Of a stretch of DNA of 64,000 nt, positions 12,425 to 22,879 are shown piece by piece (the first letter of the stretch is position 1; every line of letters starts with the position of its first letter). The notes under the pieces are model-generated. The model was not told the DNA's origin. It did not search any database and was given only the letters and a program-made list of their open reading frames with translations. Both the position numbers and the translations under genes were made by a program. This stretch comes from Bettongia penicillata ogilbyi (lineage: Eukaryota; Chordata; Mammalia; Diprotodontia; Potoroidae): contig JAJHZJ010000220.1 of NCBI GenBank assembly GCA_023548195.1, positions 3,775,204 through 3,839,203 of the forward strand, given 5' to 3'.

Positions 12425-13355
12425 CATGCTTCTTCTCATTCTTCTGTTTGAAAAAAATTTTCTTTTCATCTCTGGTCTTCTCATCAAGAATGCTTGAAAG
12501 TCCTCAGTTTCATTGAAAGACCGTATTTTCCCCTGAAGTATTATACTGAGTTTTGCTGCGTAGGTGATTCTTGGTTTGAGTCCTAGTTCCTTTCACTTCT
12601 GGAATATCCTATTCCATGCCCTTTAATCCCTTAATTAGAAGCTGCTAGATCTTGTGTTATCCTCATTGTATTTCCACAATACTGGAATTGTTTCTTTCTA
12701 GCTGCTTGCAATATTTTCTCCTTGACCTGGGAATTCTGGAATTTGGCCACAATGTTCCTAGGAGTTTCTCTTTGGGATCTCTTTCAGGTGGTGATTGATG
12801 GATTCCTTCAATACTTATTTTACCCTCTGGTTCTAGAATCTCAGTGCAGTTTTCCTTGATAATTTCATGAAAGATGATATCTAGGCTCTTTTTTTGATCA
12901 TGGCTTTCAGGTAGCCCCATAATTTTTAAATTGTCTCTCCTGGATCTATTTCCAGGTCAGTTGTTTTTCCCATGAGGTATTTCACATTCTCTTCCATTTT
13001 TTCATTCTTTTGGTTTTGTTTTATGATTTCTTGGTTTCTCAGAAAGTCATTAGACTCCATCTGTTCCATTCTAATTTTGAGAGAACTATTTTCTTGAGTG
13101 AGCTTTTGAACCTCTTTTACCATTTGAATAATTGTGCTTTTGAAAGCATTCTTCTCCTCATTGTCTTTTTGCACCTCTTTTGCCAATTGAGTTAGCCTAT
13201 TTTTCAAGGTGTTATTTTCTTCAGCAGTTTTGGGTCTCCTTTAGCAAGGTATGGACCCATTTTTCATGCTTTTCTTGCATCTCTCTCATTTCTCTTCCCA
13301 GTTTTTCCTCGGCCTGTCTAACTTGATTTTCAAAATCCTTTTTGGGCTCTTCCAT
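12425..13355 (-). pseudogene. HAL1 ORF1 (L1 ORF1p-like), copy B, frameshifted
   Basis: The start codon is at 13355-13353 and reads MEEPKKDFENQVRQAEEKLG. A coiled-coil segment follows (open at 13207-12926, with LTQLAKEVQKDNEEKNAF and repeated heptads, EVQKLTQENSSLKIRMEQM). The RRM-like segment is at 12920-12663 in another frame (GLPESHDQKK). The conserved C-terminal domain is out of frame with the RRM, so at least three frameshifts are present. The protein would bind RNA as a trimer; it no longer can be made whole here. No endonuclease or reverse transcriptase follows. Confidence 0.85.
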
Positions 13356-14205
13356 GGGCTAAGCCCACTGGACATCCACCTCAGATATCTGGGATACAGA
13401 GGCCCTGAACTCCACATCTTTCCCTGATGGCAAGCATTGTACTTCCTCATTAGAAATGAAAGGAGGAAGGAACATCTCTTCCCCAAGAAAGTAGTTTTCT
13501 ATGGTCTTATTTTTCTTCCCTTTTCTGTGCATCTTCCCAGCCAGTTACTTGACTTCTGAGATTTCTCTGCAACCTCGCCTAGATCAGCCCAGCCAGTGCT
13601 TGGGTTCTGAGATTCAAATGCTGCTTCCCAGACTAAGGGCTTTCCATCGCGGGTGCAGCTGCTATTCAATGTGAGCTTAAGTTCTCATGCTTAGGTGAGG
13701 GCAGGTCTGCCTCCCAGGCTCAGTTCCCTCAGGGGCTTTATGCTGAGACCTTCAACAATGGAGCTTCTCCCTGCTCCAGGATTCCCAGGCCGCCACTCCC
13801 TCTGCAGCAGCCTCTGCCACTGCCTCCCGAGGGGGCCTGAGTCATGGAGACACCCCACTCTCCTCTCAGCCAGCCCAGAAGTCTCTCTCACTGACCTGTA
13901 GCGCCTGTGTGTGGAGGGACCTTCACGGCCGCTTGAGGTTCTGTCCCTGAAGCCTGCTCGGATCTGCTCCTCTGGGGGCTGTGTAGCCAGGGAAGCACAG
14001 GGGTGGGCTCCACTGTCTGTGCACGATGGACCTTTGGGGTCAGTTTTTCAGGGCTCTCTGGAACGGAAATCTCCTCCACTGCATTGGTGCATGGCTTGCA
14101 CTGATCCAGAATTTGTGGGGAGTTCTTTTTACAGGAAATTTATGGGCTGTGGATTCGGAGCTAACATACGTGAGTCTTTCTATTCCACCATCTTGGCTTT
14201 TCCCC
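13356..14205 (-). promoter_or_regulatory. HAL1 5' UTR and presumed internal promoter, copy B
   Basis: An 850-bp leader, clearly GC-richer than its surroundings. It has a YY1-like ccaccatcttggc (plus) at 14185-14197, 9-20 nt from the element start, and a splice-donor-like AG/GTCAGT (minus) ending at 13889. L1-type elements carry an internal Pol II promoter in this region; promoter activity here is inferred, not seen. Confidence 0.6.
13888..14079 (-). other. 63-codon upstream ORF in HAL1 5' UTR, copy B
   Basis: ATG at 14079, stop at 13888-13890. It begins MEEISVPESPEK and contains LPWLH, RSRS and QASGTE. A 63-codon ORF of equal length and about two-thirds identity lies at 16961-17152 in copy F, with no indels between them. 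The stop overlaps a splice-donor-like motif. It could be a small leader ORF or a chance frame inherited by two young copies. No known domain recognised. Confidence 0.45.
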
Positions 14206-14217
14206 GGAGCCCCTCTC
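14206..14217. repeat. target-site duplication, right copy, of HAL1 copy B
   Basis: Perfect second copy of ggagcccctctc, directly abutting the 5' end of copy B and continuing into the 5' UTR of copy A (ttaacaaag). Confidence 0.9.
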
Positions 14218-14429
14218 TTAACAAAGAGATCCAAAGTCAAGTAATTGACTGGGGAAATGAGCAAACAGGAGGAAAAGAAACAAACTTTAGATTCTTATTT
14301 TCTCAATCAACAGGTATTTTCTTATGTAATTAGTGATGAGCAAGATCAAAATATGTAACCAAAAGAGGACTACAAAGCCAAAGCTCCTGCACCCAAATTC
14401 TCTAAAAAAAAATACGAATTAGTCTCATT

Positions 14430-15313
14430 CCATAGAAGAACTCCAAAAAGATTTTAGAGTGATGCAAGAAAATCATGAATAATGTGCCAAGAAATTGCTA
14501 AAGGAAACTCAAAAAAAAAAAATACTGAAAAAAATAACACCTTTAAAATTAGACTAACACAATTGGTAAAACAGGTCCAAAAAGACAATGAGGAGAAGAA
14601 TACCTAAAAAAGCAGAATAGGCCAAATGGAAAAAGAGGTCCAAGAGTTCCTGCCCAAAAAATAATTCCTTAAAAATTAGAATGGAGCAAATGGAACCTAA
14701 TGGTTTTCTGAGGAATCAAGAAATTACGAAAACAAAACAAAACAAAAAAAAAGGGAAACAAAAATAGAAGACAATATGAAGCATCTCACTGAAAAAACAA
14801 GTAACCTGGAAAATGGATCTAGGAGAGATAACTTTACTATTGTTAGAGTACCTGAAAGCCATTATCAAAAAAGGAGACTAGACATCATCTTCTAAGAAAT
14901 TATCAAGGAAAATTGCCCTGATATTGTAGAAGCAGTGGGTAAAATAGAAATGGAAAGAATCCAGCAATGAAAGAAATATCAAAAGGAAAACTCCTAGGAA
15001 TATTGTACTCAAATTCAAGAGTTCCCAGATCAATGAGAAAATATTACAAGCAGCCAGAAAGAAAAAATTAGAGTTTTATGGAAACACAATCAGGATAACA
15101 GAATTTAGCAGTTTGTACACTAAGGGACAAAAGGGCTTGGAATATACTATTCCAGAGGTCCAAGGAGATAAGAATAAAACCAAGAATCACCTACCCTGCA
15201 AAACTGAGTATAATACTCCAGAGGAAAAATGGAATTTCAGTGATATAAAGAACTTCCAAGCATTCTTGTTGAAAACTCAAGAGCTGAATAGAAAATTTGA
15301 CTTTCAAATATAA
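14430..15313 (+). pseudogene. HAL1 ORF1, copy A, degraded
   Basis: The expected ATG near 14432 is changed to ATA, and about 66 bp of the N-terminal coding region is missing compared with copies B and C. Coiled-coil heptads (14520-14720), the RRM part (14810-14890) and the C-terminal domain (14990-15313) are recognisable. The last 67 codons (15113-15313) are open, with TKNHLPCKTEYNT and a final RKFDFQI. Several A-runs have caused frameshifts. Confidence 0.8.
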
Positions 15314-15455
15314 CAATCAAGAGAAGCATGAAAAGGTGAACTGGAAAGAGAAACCAGAAAGGACTGACTAAAGTTGAATTCTTTATGTTCCTACATCATA
15401 AAATGGTTTTTTAGCTCATGAGACTTTTCTTATTATTAGGATACTTGGAGGAAAT

Positions 15456-15575
15456 ATATACATACATACATAAATATTTATACATACAAACACACACATA
15501 GATACACACATACATATATATGTGTGAATGTGTATATACGTATATATACATGTGTGTGGTGTATGTATGTGCATA
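15456..15575. repeat. (CATA)n/(TATG)n microsatellite in HAL1 copy A
   Basis: Imperfect catacata...tatgtgtg repeats after the 'ctcatgagacttttcttattattagg' block, at the family-typical site. Confidence 0.9.
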
Positions 15576-15628
15576 AGTGGAAATGAATGTTGAAAACTAA
15601 AAATAAACACATAAAAAAAATTCAGATG

Positions 15629-15700
15629 CATACTCCCTGTTTGACTCTGGACAAGACTTTTAACCTCACAGTTCTGTATATAACTAACTAAGGCTATCCA
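15629..15700 (+). mobile_element. SINE fragment
   Basis: Resembles the 'tgaccctgggcaagtcacttaacctc' core of MIR/marsupial SINEs immediately after the HAL1 tail. Short and uncertain. Confidence 0.35.
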
Positions 15701-15929
15701 TTATGGAGAAAATATTAACTTACTTTGATAGAAGGAGTTTCATTACTATATACCAGGAAAATCACATGTTAAATTGTTCTGAAACAACTCTTCTATCACA
15801 GTGGATATTAAATGAATCTTTCAAAGAGAGCTCATTTTTTTCAAAAACATTCTCAATTACAGGCTATAGTGTGTCAGTGGAGTTTAAATATGTTTAGTTC
15901 GCAAGATATGTAAATATGTTCTTGTTCTT

Positions 15930-16165
15930 ATTTTTGTTCTTGTTGCTTAGTAGTTTCAGTCATGTATGACACTCTATGACCCATTTGGAGTTTTCTTGGA
16001 AAAGATTCTGGGGTAGTTAACCGTTTTCTTCTCTAGCTCATTTTACAGATGAGGAAACTGACTGAAGTGAGTTGCCCAGGGACACACAGCTAATGTCTGA
16101 GGGTAGATTTGATCTCAGTTATTCCTCCTTCCTGGCAGAGAGTTTAGCTTAGCTAAACCACACTT
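15930..16165 (-). mobile_element. tRNA-derived marsupial SINE, inverted
   Basis: Shows 'gacccatttggagttttcttgg', 'agctcattttacagatgagg', 'gttgcccagggacacacagcta' in order, the reverse of the SINE at 49376. The right end has decayed tRNA-like sequence. Confidence 0.85.
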
Positions 16166-16408
16166 AGCTTTCCCCTTTAAGTATATTTATATGCATTTCA
16201 TTGATAATTTCTTAACATTTTGCAATATCTAGCATTGTATGAGGTTATATTGTAGTATCCCTTTTCCATGGGAAATTCTCAATTTTGAATTTTGCAATTC
16301 CAAAAAAATTATCATTCTCAGTATATTAATATATTATTAGTATAAAATGTATTCAAGTTCATAATTTCCTCAAAAGGAGACAAGAATTTTAATCTTTCTA
16401 GAAATAAA

Positions 16409-16433
16409 AAAACAACAACAACAACAACAAAAA
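16409..16433. repeat. (CAA)n microsatellite
   Basis: About six aac/caa units after an A-run. Confidence 0.85.
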
Positions 16434-16524
16434 CACCAAAAAGATGTTCTCAAAAGACTTTTTCTGGGGGGGAAGTTGATGTTTTACAATCTGATGATGA
16501 CCTTAGAACTTTACCTACACTTCT

Positions 16525-17276
16525 TTTTTTCATCTATGGTCTTATTTTTTTCCCTTCTCTGGGCTTTCCCAGCCAGTTACTTGACTTCTGAGATCCCTCC
16601 CCACCCCCGCCTAGATCCGCCCAGCTAGTGCTTGGGGTCTGAGATTCAAACACTGCTTCCCAGCCTCAGGGCTTTCACTGGGAGTGGGGCTGCTATTCAG
16701 TGTGAGATTAAATTCAGGTGCTCAGGTGGGGACAGGGCTGCTATTCAGTGTGAGATTAAGTTCAGCTCCTTGGGTCAGGGCAGGGCCGCCTCATGGGGCT
16801 CAGTTCCCTCAGGGGGTTTATGCGATGACCTTCCACAATGGATCTGAGCTCCTGACTGCTTTGGGAGGCCCTATTGTCTGCTGCCTCTGTTGCTGCCTCC
16901 CGAGGGGGCCTGAGTTATGGAGACACCCCACTCCCCTCTCGGCCAGCCAAACAGACTCTCTCACTGACCTTTGGTGTCTGTGGGTGGAGGGACCTGCGTG
17001 GCTGCTGGAGATTCTGTCCCTGAAGCCTGCTTGGATCTGCTCCTCTTGGTGCCATGCAGCCAAGGCAGGGCTGGGCTCTGCTCTGCATCTGGTGCGAGAT
17101 GGACCTTTGGTGTTGGCTTTTCAGGGCTCTCTGGAACAGAAATCTCCTCCACTCCATTGTTGTATGGCTTCCACTGCTCCAGAATTTGTTGAGAGTTCTT
17201 CTTTACAGGTATTTTATGGGCTGTGGGTTAGGAGCTAGCATATGGGAATCTTTCTACTCCACCATCTTAGCTCCAA
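16525..17276 (-). mobile_element. HAL1 5' UTR fragment, copy F
   Basis: Aligns over its length with the 5' UTR of copy B (13495-14205), including the YY1-like ccaccatcttagctcc at 17259-17274 that marks the element start. ORF1 and everything downstream are gone, with truncation near 16525. It holds a 49-bp tandem duplication at 16686-16783 that copy B lacks. Long plus-strand frames here (up to 184 codons) are antisense to this leader and are not genes. Confidence 0.85.
16961..17152 (-). other. 63-codon upstream ORF in HAL1 5' UTR, copy F
   Basis: Starts MEEISVPESPEK and ends at TGA 16963-16961, overlapping an AAG/GTCAGT motif. It matches the ORF at 13888-14079 at about 43 of 63 positions, in equal length. 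The two sequences confirm each other, but the other four copies of the leader have a stop or no ATG at this place. Confidence 0.45.
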
Positions 17277-17284
17277 ACTTCTTT

Positions 17285-17825
17285 TTTTTAAATTTTATTT
17301 TATTCTGAATTTAAGAAATAAAATATTTTCCATAAAATAGCAAAATATTTAAAAAGATCATTGTATGTGAAACTGTAAATCTTTTACATACAACTTGCTA
17401 TTAAACATGTAATAAAGTTATAATTCAGCTTTCTTTCTTCAATATTTTATTTTTCTTCCCTTCCTCATCCCTGCCCTAGATAGAGATAGCTACCATTAGA
17501 CACAAATATGCACATATGTGTAAAACTATTCTTTATATCCTTCTATTTATCAGTTATTTCTCTGGATGCAGATAGCACCTTCTTGTATATGTCCTTTGTG
17601 ATTAATTTGGGCATTTACAATAGTCAAAATGACTTGGTTATTCAAAGCTGTTCTTGAAACAATATTTTTGTTACTGTATACAACATTCTCTTGGTTCTGC
17701 TCATTCCCTTTTCATTATTTCATTCAAGTCTACTCATATTTTTACTATGATCACCCAAGCTCATCATTTCTTATAGTATAGTAATTTTCCATCAAAATCT
17801 TGTGCCACAACTTCCTGTAAAAGTG
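17285..17825 (-). mobile_element. L1 3' end fragment
   Basis: Shows the marsupial L1 3' end in reverse: 'tctctggatgcagatagca', 'tactgtatacaacattctcttggttctgctca', 'cttatagtatagtaattttccatc'. The same blocks occur at 39480-39700. Copy F abuts it on the left, suggesting that HAL1 integrated into or next to this L1 end. Confidence 0.75.
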
Positions 17826-17883
17826 TAATATAATTGTAAATTTTTAAAGTGATTTTCATTTCTCTAAATTATCTTTATGAAGG

Positions 17884-18635
17884 TGACAGGCAGGTAACAG
17901 TGATTACCCTAACTGTAGGGTGGGAGATAACACAGGAGAGCTTCCAGCAGGTGTTCTGGCAGGTTCACTCTTTATGTGGGCAGACAGCGAGACAGGATCA
18001 CAGGCATAATAGGGTGTTAAATAAGATTACTTTATTCTAGCCTTCTCAAAGTTTTGCTGATAATGGAAGCACCAACTCCTCCAGCAACCTTGAATTACTT
18101 TTCTCTTAGGGACAGGCAAGAATAGGAGTTCTAATTCCTGGTATCCCCTAAGCCTCAATAGGAGTTCTAATTCCTAGTATCCCCTAATCCTCAAAGTTAT
18201 TAAGGCCTGGACACATGCACATTCTGCCCTAAACCTTAATGGGGACTGGTTAAGCAAGCACACAAATACATTCTCCTTGTGCAATCCTTTTCCCCCATTT
18301 ATTGACCAGTTCTTACTTGATTTATAGGGTAACAGATGAAGAAGCAATTTGCCAAAAATAACCTCACAAATTTACATTAACTCATCATTATATCTCACTG
18401 TGCAGCCTTAGTGGATATTAACCAGCTGAGCTCAAATGTTTACATTGTCTTAAAATTATAATATGACAGGCAAGCCTGGCTGAGATATTTATAAACCATG
18501 GGCCTGGAAACTAGAGATTATTATGACTAGGGATCCTGGGAACTAGTTTCCATGATCCTGAGAAATATTATCTAAAATAAAATCCACCTTACTTACACTA
18601 AAATCCATCTCAAATACACAAAAAGCCACCTTACA
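17884..18635 (-). mobile_element. endogenous retrovirus solo LTR, family 2
   Basis: On the minus strand it begins TGTAAGGTGG and ends ACCTGCCTGTCA, the TG...CA ends of an LTR, 752 bp long. An AATAAA signal lies on the minus strand near 18030 with a T/G-rich stretch after it. Flanks aagg / aaga may be an imperfect 4-bp target duplication. It contains two 36-bp tandem units at 18121-18192. No retroviral genes flank it. Confidence 0.6.
18121..18192. repeat. 36-bp tandem duplication inside LTR
   Basis: Units 18121-18156 and 18157-18192 begin aataggagttctaattcct and differ at two positions. Confidence 0.95.
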
Positions 18636-19378
18636 AAGAGAAATATTTGGTGTTTCAATGCCTTTCCTGTGAGTTTTTTTCTTTCATAGAAAAATTTAGT
18701 ATTTTTTAAAAGTGGTCTTCTCAATGTTCTTCTAGCTCCAAGAAACCTATACCACAGACAAAATAAAAACAATCTCTCCTACTGTTAGTTACTTGTAAAA
18801 GTCTTTCTTGTGGGCTACAGAGTAATTAAGTTATATTTTGCTTCAAATATTATCAGTTCTTGGTGCTTCTTTCTTTTTTTTTTGCTGTGCTTCATGGTCA
18901 CTGATCTTTTTTTATTGTTGGCCTGAATGCCTTAAAGTATTTGACTCCAACTGTTGCAATATCACTAAGAGAGACTGAGATATATTAAATAACTTTGCCC
19001 ATTTCATTGGGATAAAAACTTTAAAATTACAGAATTAAAATTCAAGAGAAGAAAGCAATAAACACATACATAGCATAAAATCCAGCAATAAACTCAGAAT
19101 AAACTAACAGTATGGAAAACAGTTCAATCCAGTTTTATCAAGTCAAGATCATATGTTCTGAGACTAACATCAGCATAAGTATAAATATATGGCCATTGCT
19201 CTTAGAAAATGAAACTATATCAAATGTATTCCTTTTTCCCAAGCAATTTGCATACTACTGTAGACTAAAAGAAAAAATATATATAAATTTACCTCCTTGC
19301 CTACCCCACCAAAAAGAATAATCAAATATCTCTAGCAAGAGACTTTTACCTAAGATTTGTAGTGCCATGAACTGTTGG

Positions 19379-19380
<2 letters not shown>
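18636..19380. other. unassigned AT-rich sequence
   Basis: No gene, repeat family or conserved element recognised. T-runs at 18878-18892 only. Confidence 0.5.
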
Positions 19381-19384
<4 letters not shown>

Positions 19385-19427
<43 letters not shown>

Positions 19428-19462
19428 CAGAGACAGAGACAGAGACAGAGGGAGAGAGGCAG
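19385..19462. repeat. (GA)n/(GACAGA)n compound microsatellite
   Basis: About 12 GA units followed by about seven gagaca hexamers. Confidence 0.96.
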
Positions 19463-19834
19463 AGAGTAATTATAGGAATGGTGATTAGAATTTCAGGGCA
19501 ACTACTTTCCTGGAATATTATTAGTAAATTTTCCTGGAGCTATACATGAAAGGTAGGTTGAAGGAGAAAAGGAAAGAGGAAAAAGAGAGAAAGATATAGT
19601 CAAAGGGGGATAACATGAAGACTGCCAAGGAGAAGTGTGGTTGGTTGGGTTGAATGCAGATATGGTGAACTCAGTAATCAGATGGTCAAGGTCCAAGGAC
19701 AAGAGACAGAATATCGAATAGAATTAGAAATAATGACTGGTAGTTACAGAGAACTAATTAAGCTTGAGGTCAGAGGAAAAGCGAAGCACATAAAACAACA
19801 ACCAAACTCTCCTTGAAAAGGAAAGCTATACACA

Positions 19835-20000
19835 AGTTCAATGAGTTTATTCAGGAAATAATGGGGTATCACTGATCAGATGTCTTAAATCAAATGCTAG
19901 ATGAACATTTGTTTAATATGCTGTAGAAGAGATTCATCCTTGGCATATAATTTGGATTACTTAGTGTCTCAGGTCTCTTACAACTTGGAAATTCTATGTA
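19835..20000 (+). mobile_element. L3/CR1-type LINE 3' end
   Basis: Follows the CR1-like end theme: 'gatgaacatttgtttaatatgctgtagaagagattc', then 'ggattacttagtgtctcaggtctcttacaacttggaaattctatg'. This corresponds to the 'tagatgacctctgaggtcccttccaactctaaaattctatg' ending. The class is ancient in amniotes. Confidence 0.6.
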
Positions 20001-20980
20001 GTCCTAGTCTTTTGTAAATTAAATCTCATGAATGGTCTGATAAATTTTTCTATCTGGTATTTGTTTACTTGTGCTATGCATTTTCTGTTTTATTTTTCAA
20101 TATAAGGTTCTTTAAAGGTCATTTGAGCTGAAATAATACGGGATTAGTTATCCCATTTGTAACTTAAATAATAAAAATATTATAAATAAGGTAGAGTGGA
20201 AGTTACCTACCAATGAGCAAAAAAGCATGCTCAATTAAAGAAAAGAACAGAGAGAACAGAGTGAAACGTGTCTGTTTATTGAGAATCTAAAAAAAAAAAA
20301 AAAACCAAAAAACTGAACAATTATGTTTTCTCCACATATGCTTAAAGAGAAAATTGCACTTTAATACTAAAAGTGTATGACAACAAACAGATTCCAAGTG
20401 ATAAATCATTTGAATATTTAAGGTTTACAGAATCAGTAATAAATCAAAAAATAAAATAAATAACTATAGATGAAGTTCTGGTATTGATTTATAAAGACAA
20501 CTTTATTAATCCTGGCATATTAGAAATCTGATATGGCAATGCCATGATTTATAATCCCCAACAAACCTGATAAGTGACACCTTTAATTTAACATATAAAA
20601 AATAAATTGAACATTCATCTTTACAACAGTACATCTATAGTAAAAAATCAGTATTCATTATTTTTTTAAAACTGACATTGTAATGTTGACTCATTTTTTT
20701 TTTTCATTTTGACAAAAGCCATCTCGTAGGTGGATTATATGAAAGGCGACAGAATTTGAAGGGAATGACTGAATCATATTCGAATCTTTTCCCATAAGTA
20801 AGTGAAGCACTCAATAACTTAAGAGGTTAGGTCCTACTGCCAAGCAAAGTGAATAACTGTGGTAATTACTGTGTAAATGAAGGCAAAGTGTACTTATACA
20901 TGAATAGCTGGGTAATTGATTGTAAAAACAGACCATGGACTTCAAATGCCTGTACAATTGCTTCCTTAAATGTTCCTGGT
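20001..20980. other. unassigned AT-rich sequence
   Basis: No coding or repeat assignment. It includes a 16-nt A-run at 20289-20304. Confidence 0.45.
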
Positions 20981-20984
20981 GATA

Positions 20985-21200
20985 ATAGAGTCTGAGACTT
21001 AGAAGCGACTTTAGAGCACTTCATTCAGTCCTTACCTTCATTCTAAATTCCCTCTATAGTATCGTCTTCATAGAGTTCACTAGTGACACTGTACCCTTCT
21101 ACTGAAGGGAACTAATCCTTTACATTTTTTGAAAGATTTCATTGTAGAGAATTCCTCATTTTGTTGAGTGAAAATCTGCCTTTCAACTTAGTTTAGCAAC
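20985..21200 (-). mobile_element. possible L3/CR1 or related old repeat
   Basis: The blocks 'tcactagtgacactgtaccc' and 'gtgaaaatctgcctttcaactta' recall the antisense of CR1/L3 3' regions ('aaatctgcctctttgcaactt'). Weak. Confidence 0.3.
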
Positions 21201-21390
21201 AATCCTGGTGATAATATTACTGTAGCTGCTGCTTCTGAGAAAGTGAGAAATATTATAAGTATTAGAAGTTTATATATGTATATAATATAAGTAGTGTAAG
21301 TAAAAATATTGTAAAGTTCTTTAGAGATGTGAATATAGGTGTTCTTGCCAAGTCAAGACAATGAAGGTTAAAAGGTGGGCAGCTTGAAAT

Positions 21391-21869
21391 CTATGCTGAT
21401 GACAAGGAAATATTTAAAGAATGAGAACGGTGGATTCTATCATTAACCAGAGTGTCAAAGCCTTGACATCTTGGTAGGACCTGAGAGAGTTTTGCTTTGT
21501 TACCATTGCCTTCAAGTTCATTGATGAAATGTCGGTACTGTAGATGATACAGGAAAATGAGAAAAGAGAATAGCCATTTAATTATGTTGTAGTTATTTCT
21601 AAATAAAATTCCAATTCCTATGAAGAAATGCTTAGGAAATAATATTAAGGAATGACAATTCTTTATGTAACTTTTTATCATGGTTTTCTGATACCTCTGT
21701 TGAAAATGTCTGAGTACCATAGGAAGAAACTTTGGTCAGTTCTCAATGGATGCTAAGTCTTGACAAAAAATGGTTAGAATGCTTTAGCGACTTGACAGCA
21801 GTAAAATAATTCTTTTAAAAAATGGGATGATGATGATCAACAACCATAACTACTTTGTACATGTCAATT
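21391..21869. other. unassigned sequence
   Basis: A 109-codon minus-strand frame at 21391-21720 shows no motif, no codon bias and no neighbours; I treat it as chance. Confidence 0.4.
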
Positions 21870-22095
21870 TAAAATTTGTGATGTGTTTTACATATGGTGA
21901 CTCATTTGATGCCCATAACAACCCTGGGAGATATATGCTAAAATTATCCCCATTTTACAGATGAGGAATCTGAGACACAGAGTGGAACAGTGACTATTCT
22001 AGGTTCACAAAGTTAGAACTGTGTGAGGTAGGATTCAAAAGGCATGTTTTTCTCAATCTCACATCAGAACTCCTTGTGCTATACTGCCTGGCTGT
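21870..22095 (-). mobile_element. MIR/Ther-type CORE-SINE
   Basis: Reverse of MIR: 'catttgatgcccataacaaccctgggag', 'tccccattttacagatgagga', 'ggttcacaaagttagaactgtg', and a decayed tRNA-like head to the right. Confidence 0.8.
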
Positions 22096-22626
22096 GGATT
22101 TAAGCTGAAATTTTCCTTATTCCAAATCCTATATTCTTTATGCAGGAAGATGAATTTTCATTTGCTAAATGCCATCTCATATATCAGTATATTGATATGA
22201 AGAAATGGCTCCCATCCTAAATCATTTCCTAGTCAATTGAGAGGGTAGGCTTACAGCTGCTTTTTCCAACATACATTACTGATTATGTTAACTATTTATT
22301 TGTCAGAGTTTGTCTAATGATGCATATTCTTGTTTGATTCTCTAGTTACTTGAACTTAGTGTCTGATATATTCAGAAGGATCTTTTGGCATAATAAGAAT
22401 TCCAATGTCTGATTCCTGTATCACTAACTAATCAGTTCAATCAAGTTATCATTTGAGGGAGGCACTTTCAATTTCTCTCATTTATATTTTATTTTCATTG
22501 AAGCAAACGCTAATGTTGGGAGGAAGGAAGGAGCCACTGTTAGTCTTCTGAAGGGCTAGAGTCAGTAATCAAATACTCCATCTCTTTCCCTGGTGACAGA
22601 AATCAGAAGAGATACTTTATTATTTT

Positions 22627-22658
22627 ATACACACACACACAAACACACACACACACAT
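22627..22658. repeat. (CA)n microsatellite
   Basis: acacacac run with one interruption (aaacac). Confidence 0.95.
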
Positions 22659-22879
22659 TAATAAGAGAAAAGCTTGTCAGGATCTTTTTCAATGTCAATG
22701 GAGAAGAAGGCATACAGCACTCAATACTTTGAAACATTTAGCACAGGCCTTGTCTAGCTAGGAGTGTTCATATCATTCTACACACATAAAATTCATATAG
22801 TTGCTTGATTTAAAAAAAAAACTGGGGACGATTTTAATTGGCATTTATCAAACTTCAGGAAAAACCTCTTCAAATTAAG

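Larger units (their letters stand above)
11385..14205 (-). mobile_element. HAL1-type ORF1-only retrotransposon, copy B (full length, nested)
   Basis: A complete element on the minus strand: 5' end at 14205 with a gccaagatggtgg motif, GC-rich 5' UTR to 13356, ORF1 13355 to about 12425, 3' UTR to 11406, and a 20-nt poly(A) (T run at 11386-11405). Flanking copies of ggagcccctctc at 11373-11384 and 14206-14217 are the target-site duplication. Frames are broken, but the copy is far better preserved than its host copy A, as expected from the nesting. Confidence 0.92.
10917..15625 (+). mobile_element. HAL1-type ORF1-only retrotransposon, copy A (split by copy B)
   Basis: The 5' UTR occupies 10917-11384 and resumes at 14218 ('ttaacaaagagatccaaagt'), matching the undisturbed order in copy D at 52195-52215. 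ORF1 follows at about 14430-15313, then a shortened 3' UTR with a microsatellite, ending in 'gttgaaaactaaaaataaa'. No ORF2 lies between ORF1 and the tail. Copy B (11385-14205) interrupts it. Most of the 3' UTR after the microsatellite is missing relative to copies C and D. Confidence 0.85.

Noticed and set aside
13911..14333. 140-codon open frame on the plus strand
   Set aside because: Crosses the junction between copy B (antisense) and copy A at the target duplication, so cannot be an inherited gene.
16684..17238. 184-codon open frame on the plus strand
   Set aside because: It is antisense to the GC-rich HAL1 leader of copy F; the corresponding antisense frames in copy B have different lengths and shifts.
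17870..18650. Longer target-site duplication around the LTR at 17884-18635
   Set aside because: Only an imperfect 4-bp pair (aagg/aaga) can be seen, so I give it as uncertain.
21391..21720. 109-codon minus-strand frame
   Set aside because: No motif, no start context and no neighbouring exon; AT-rich DNA yields frames of this size by chance.
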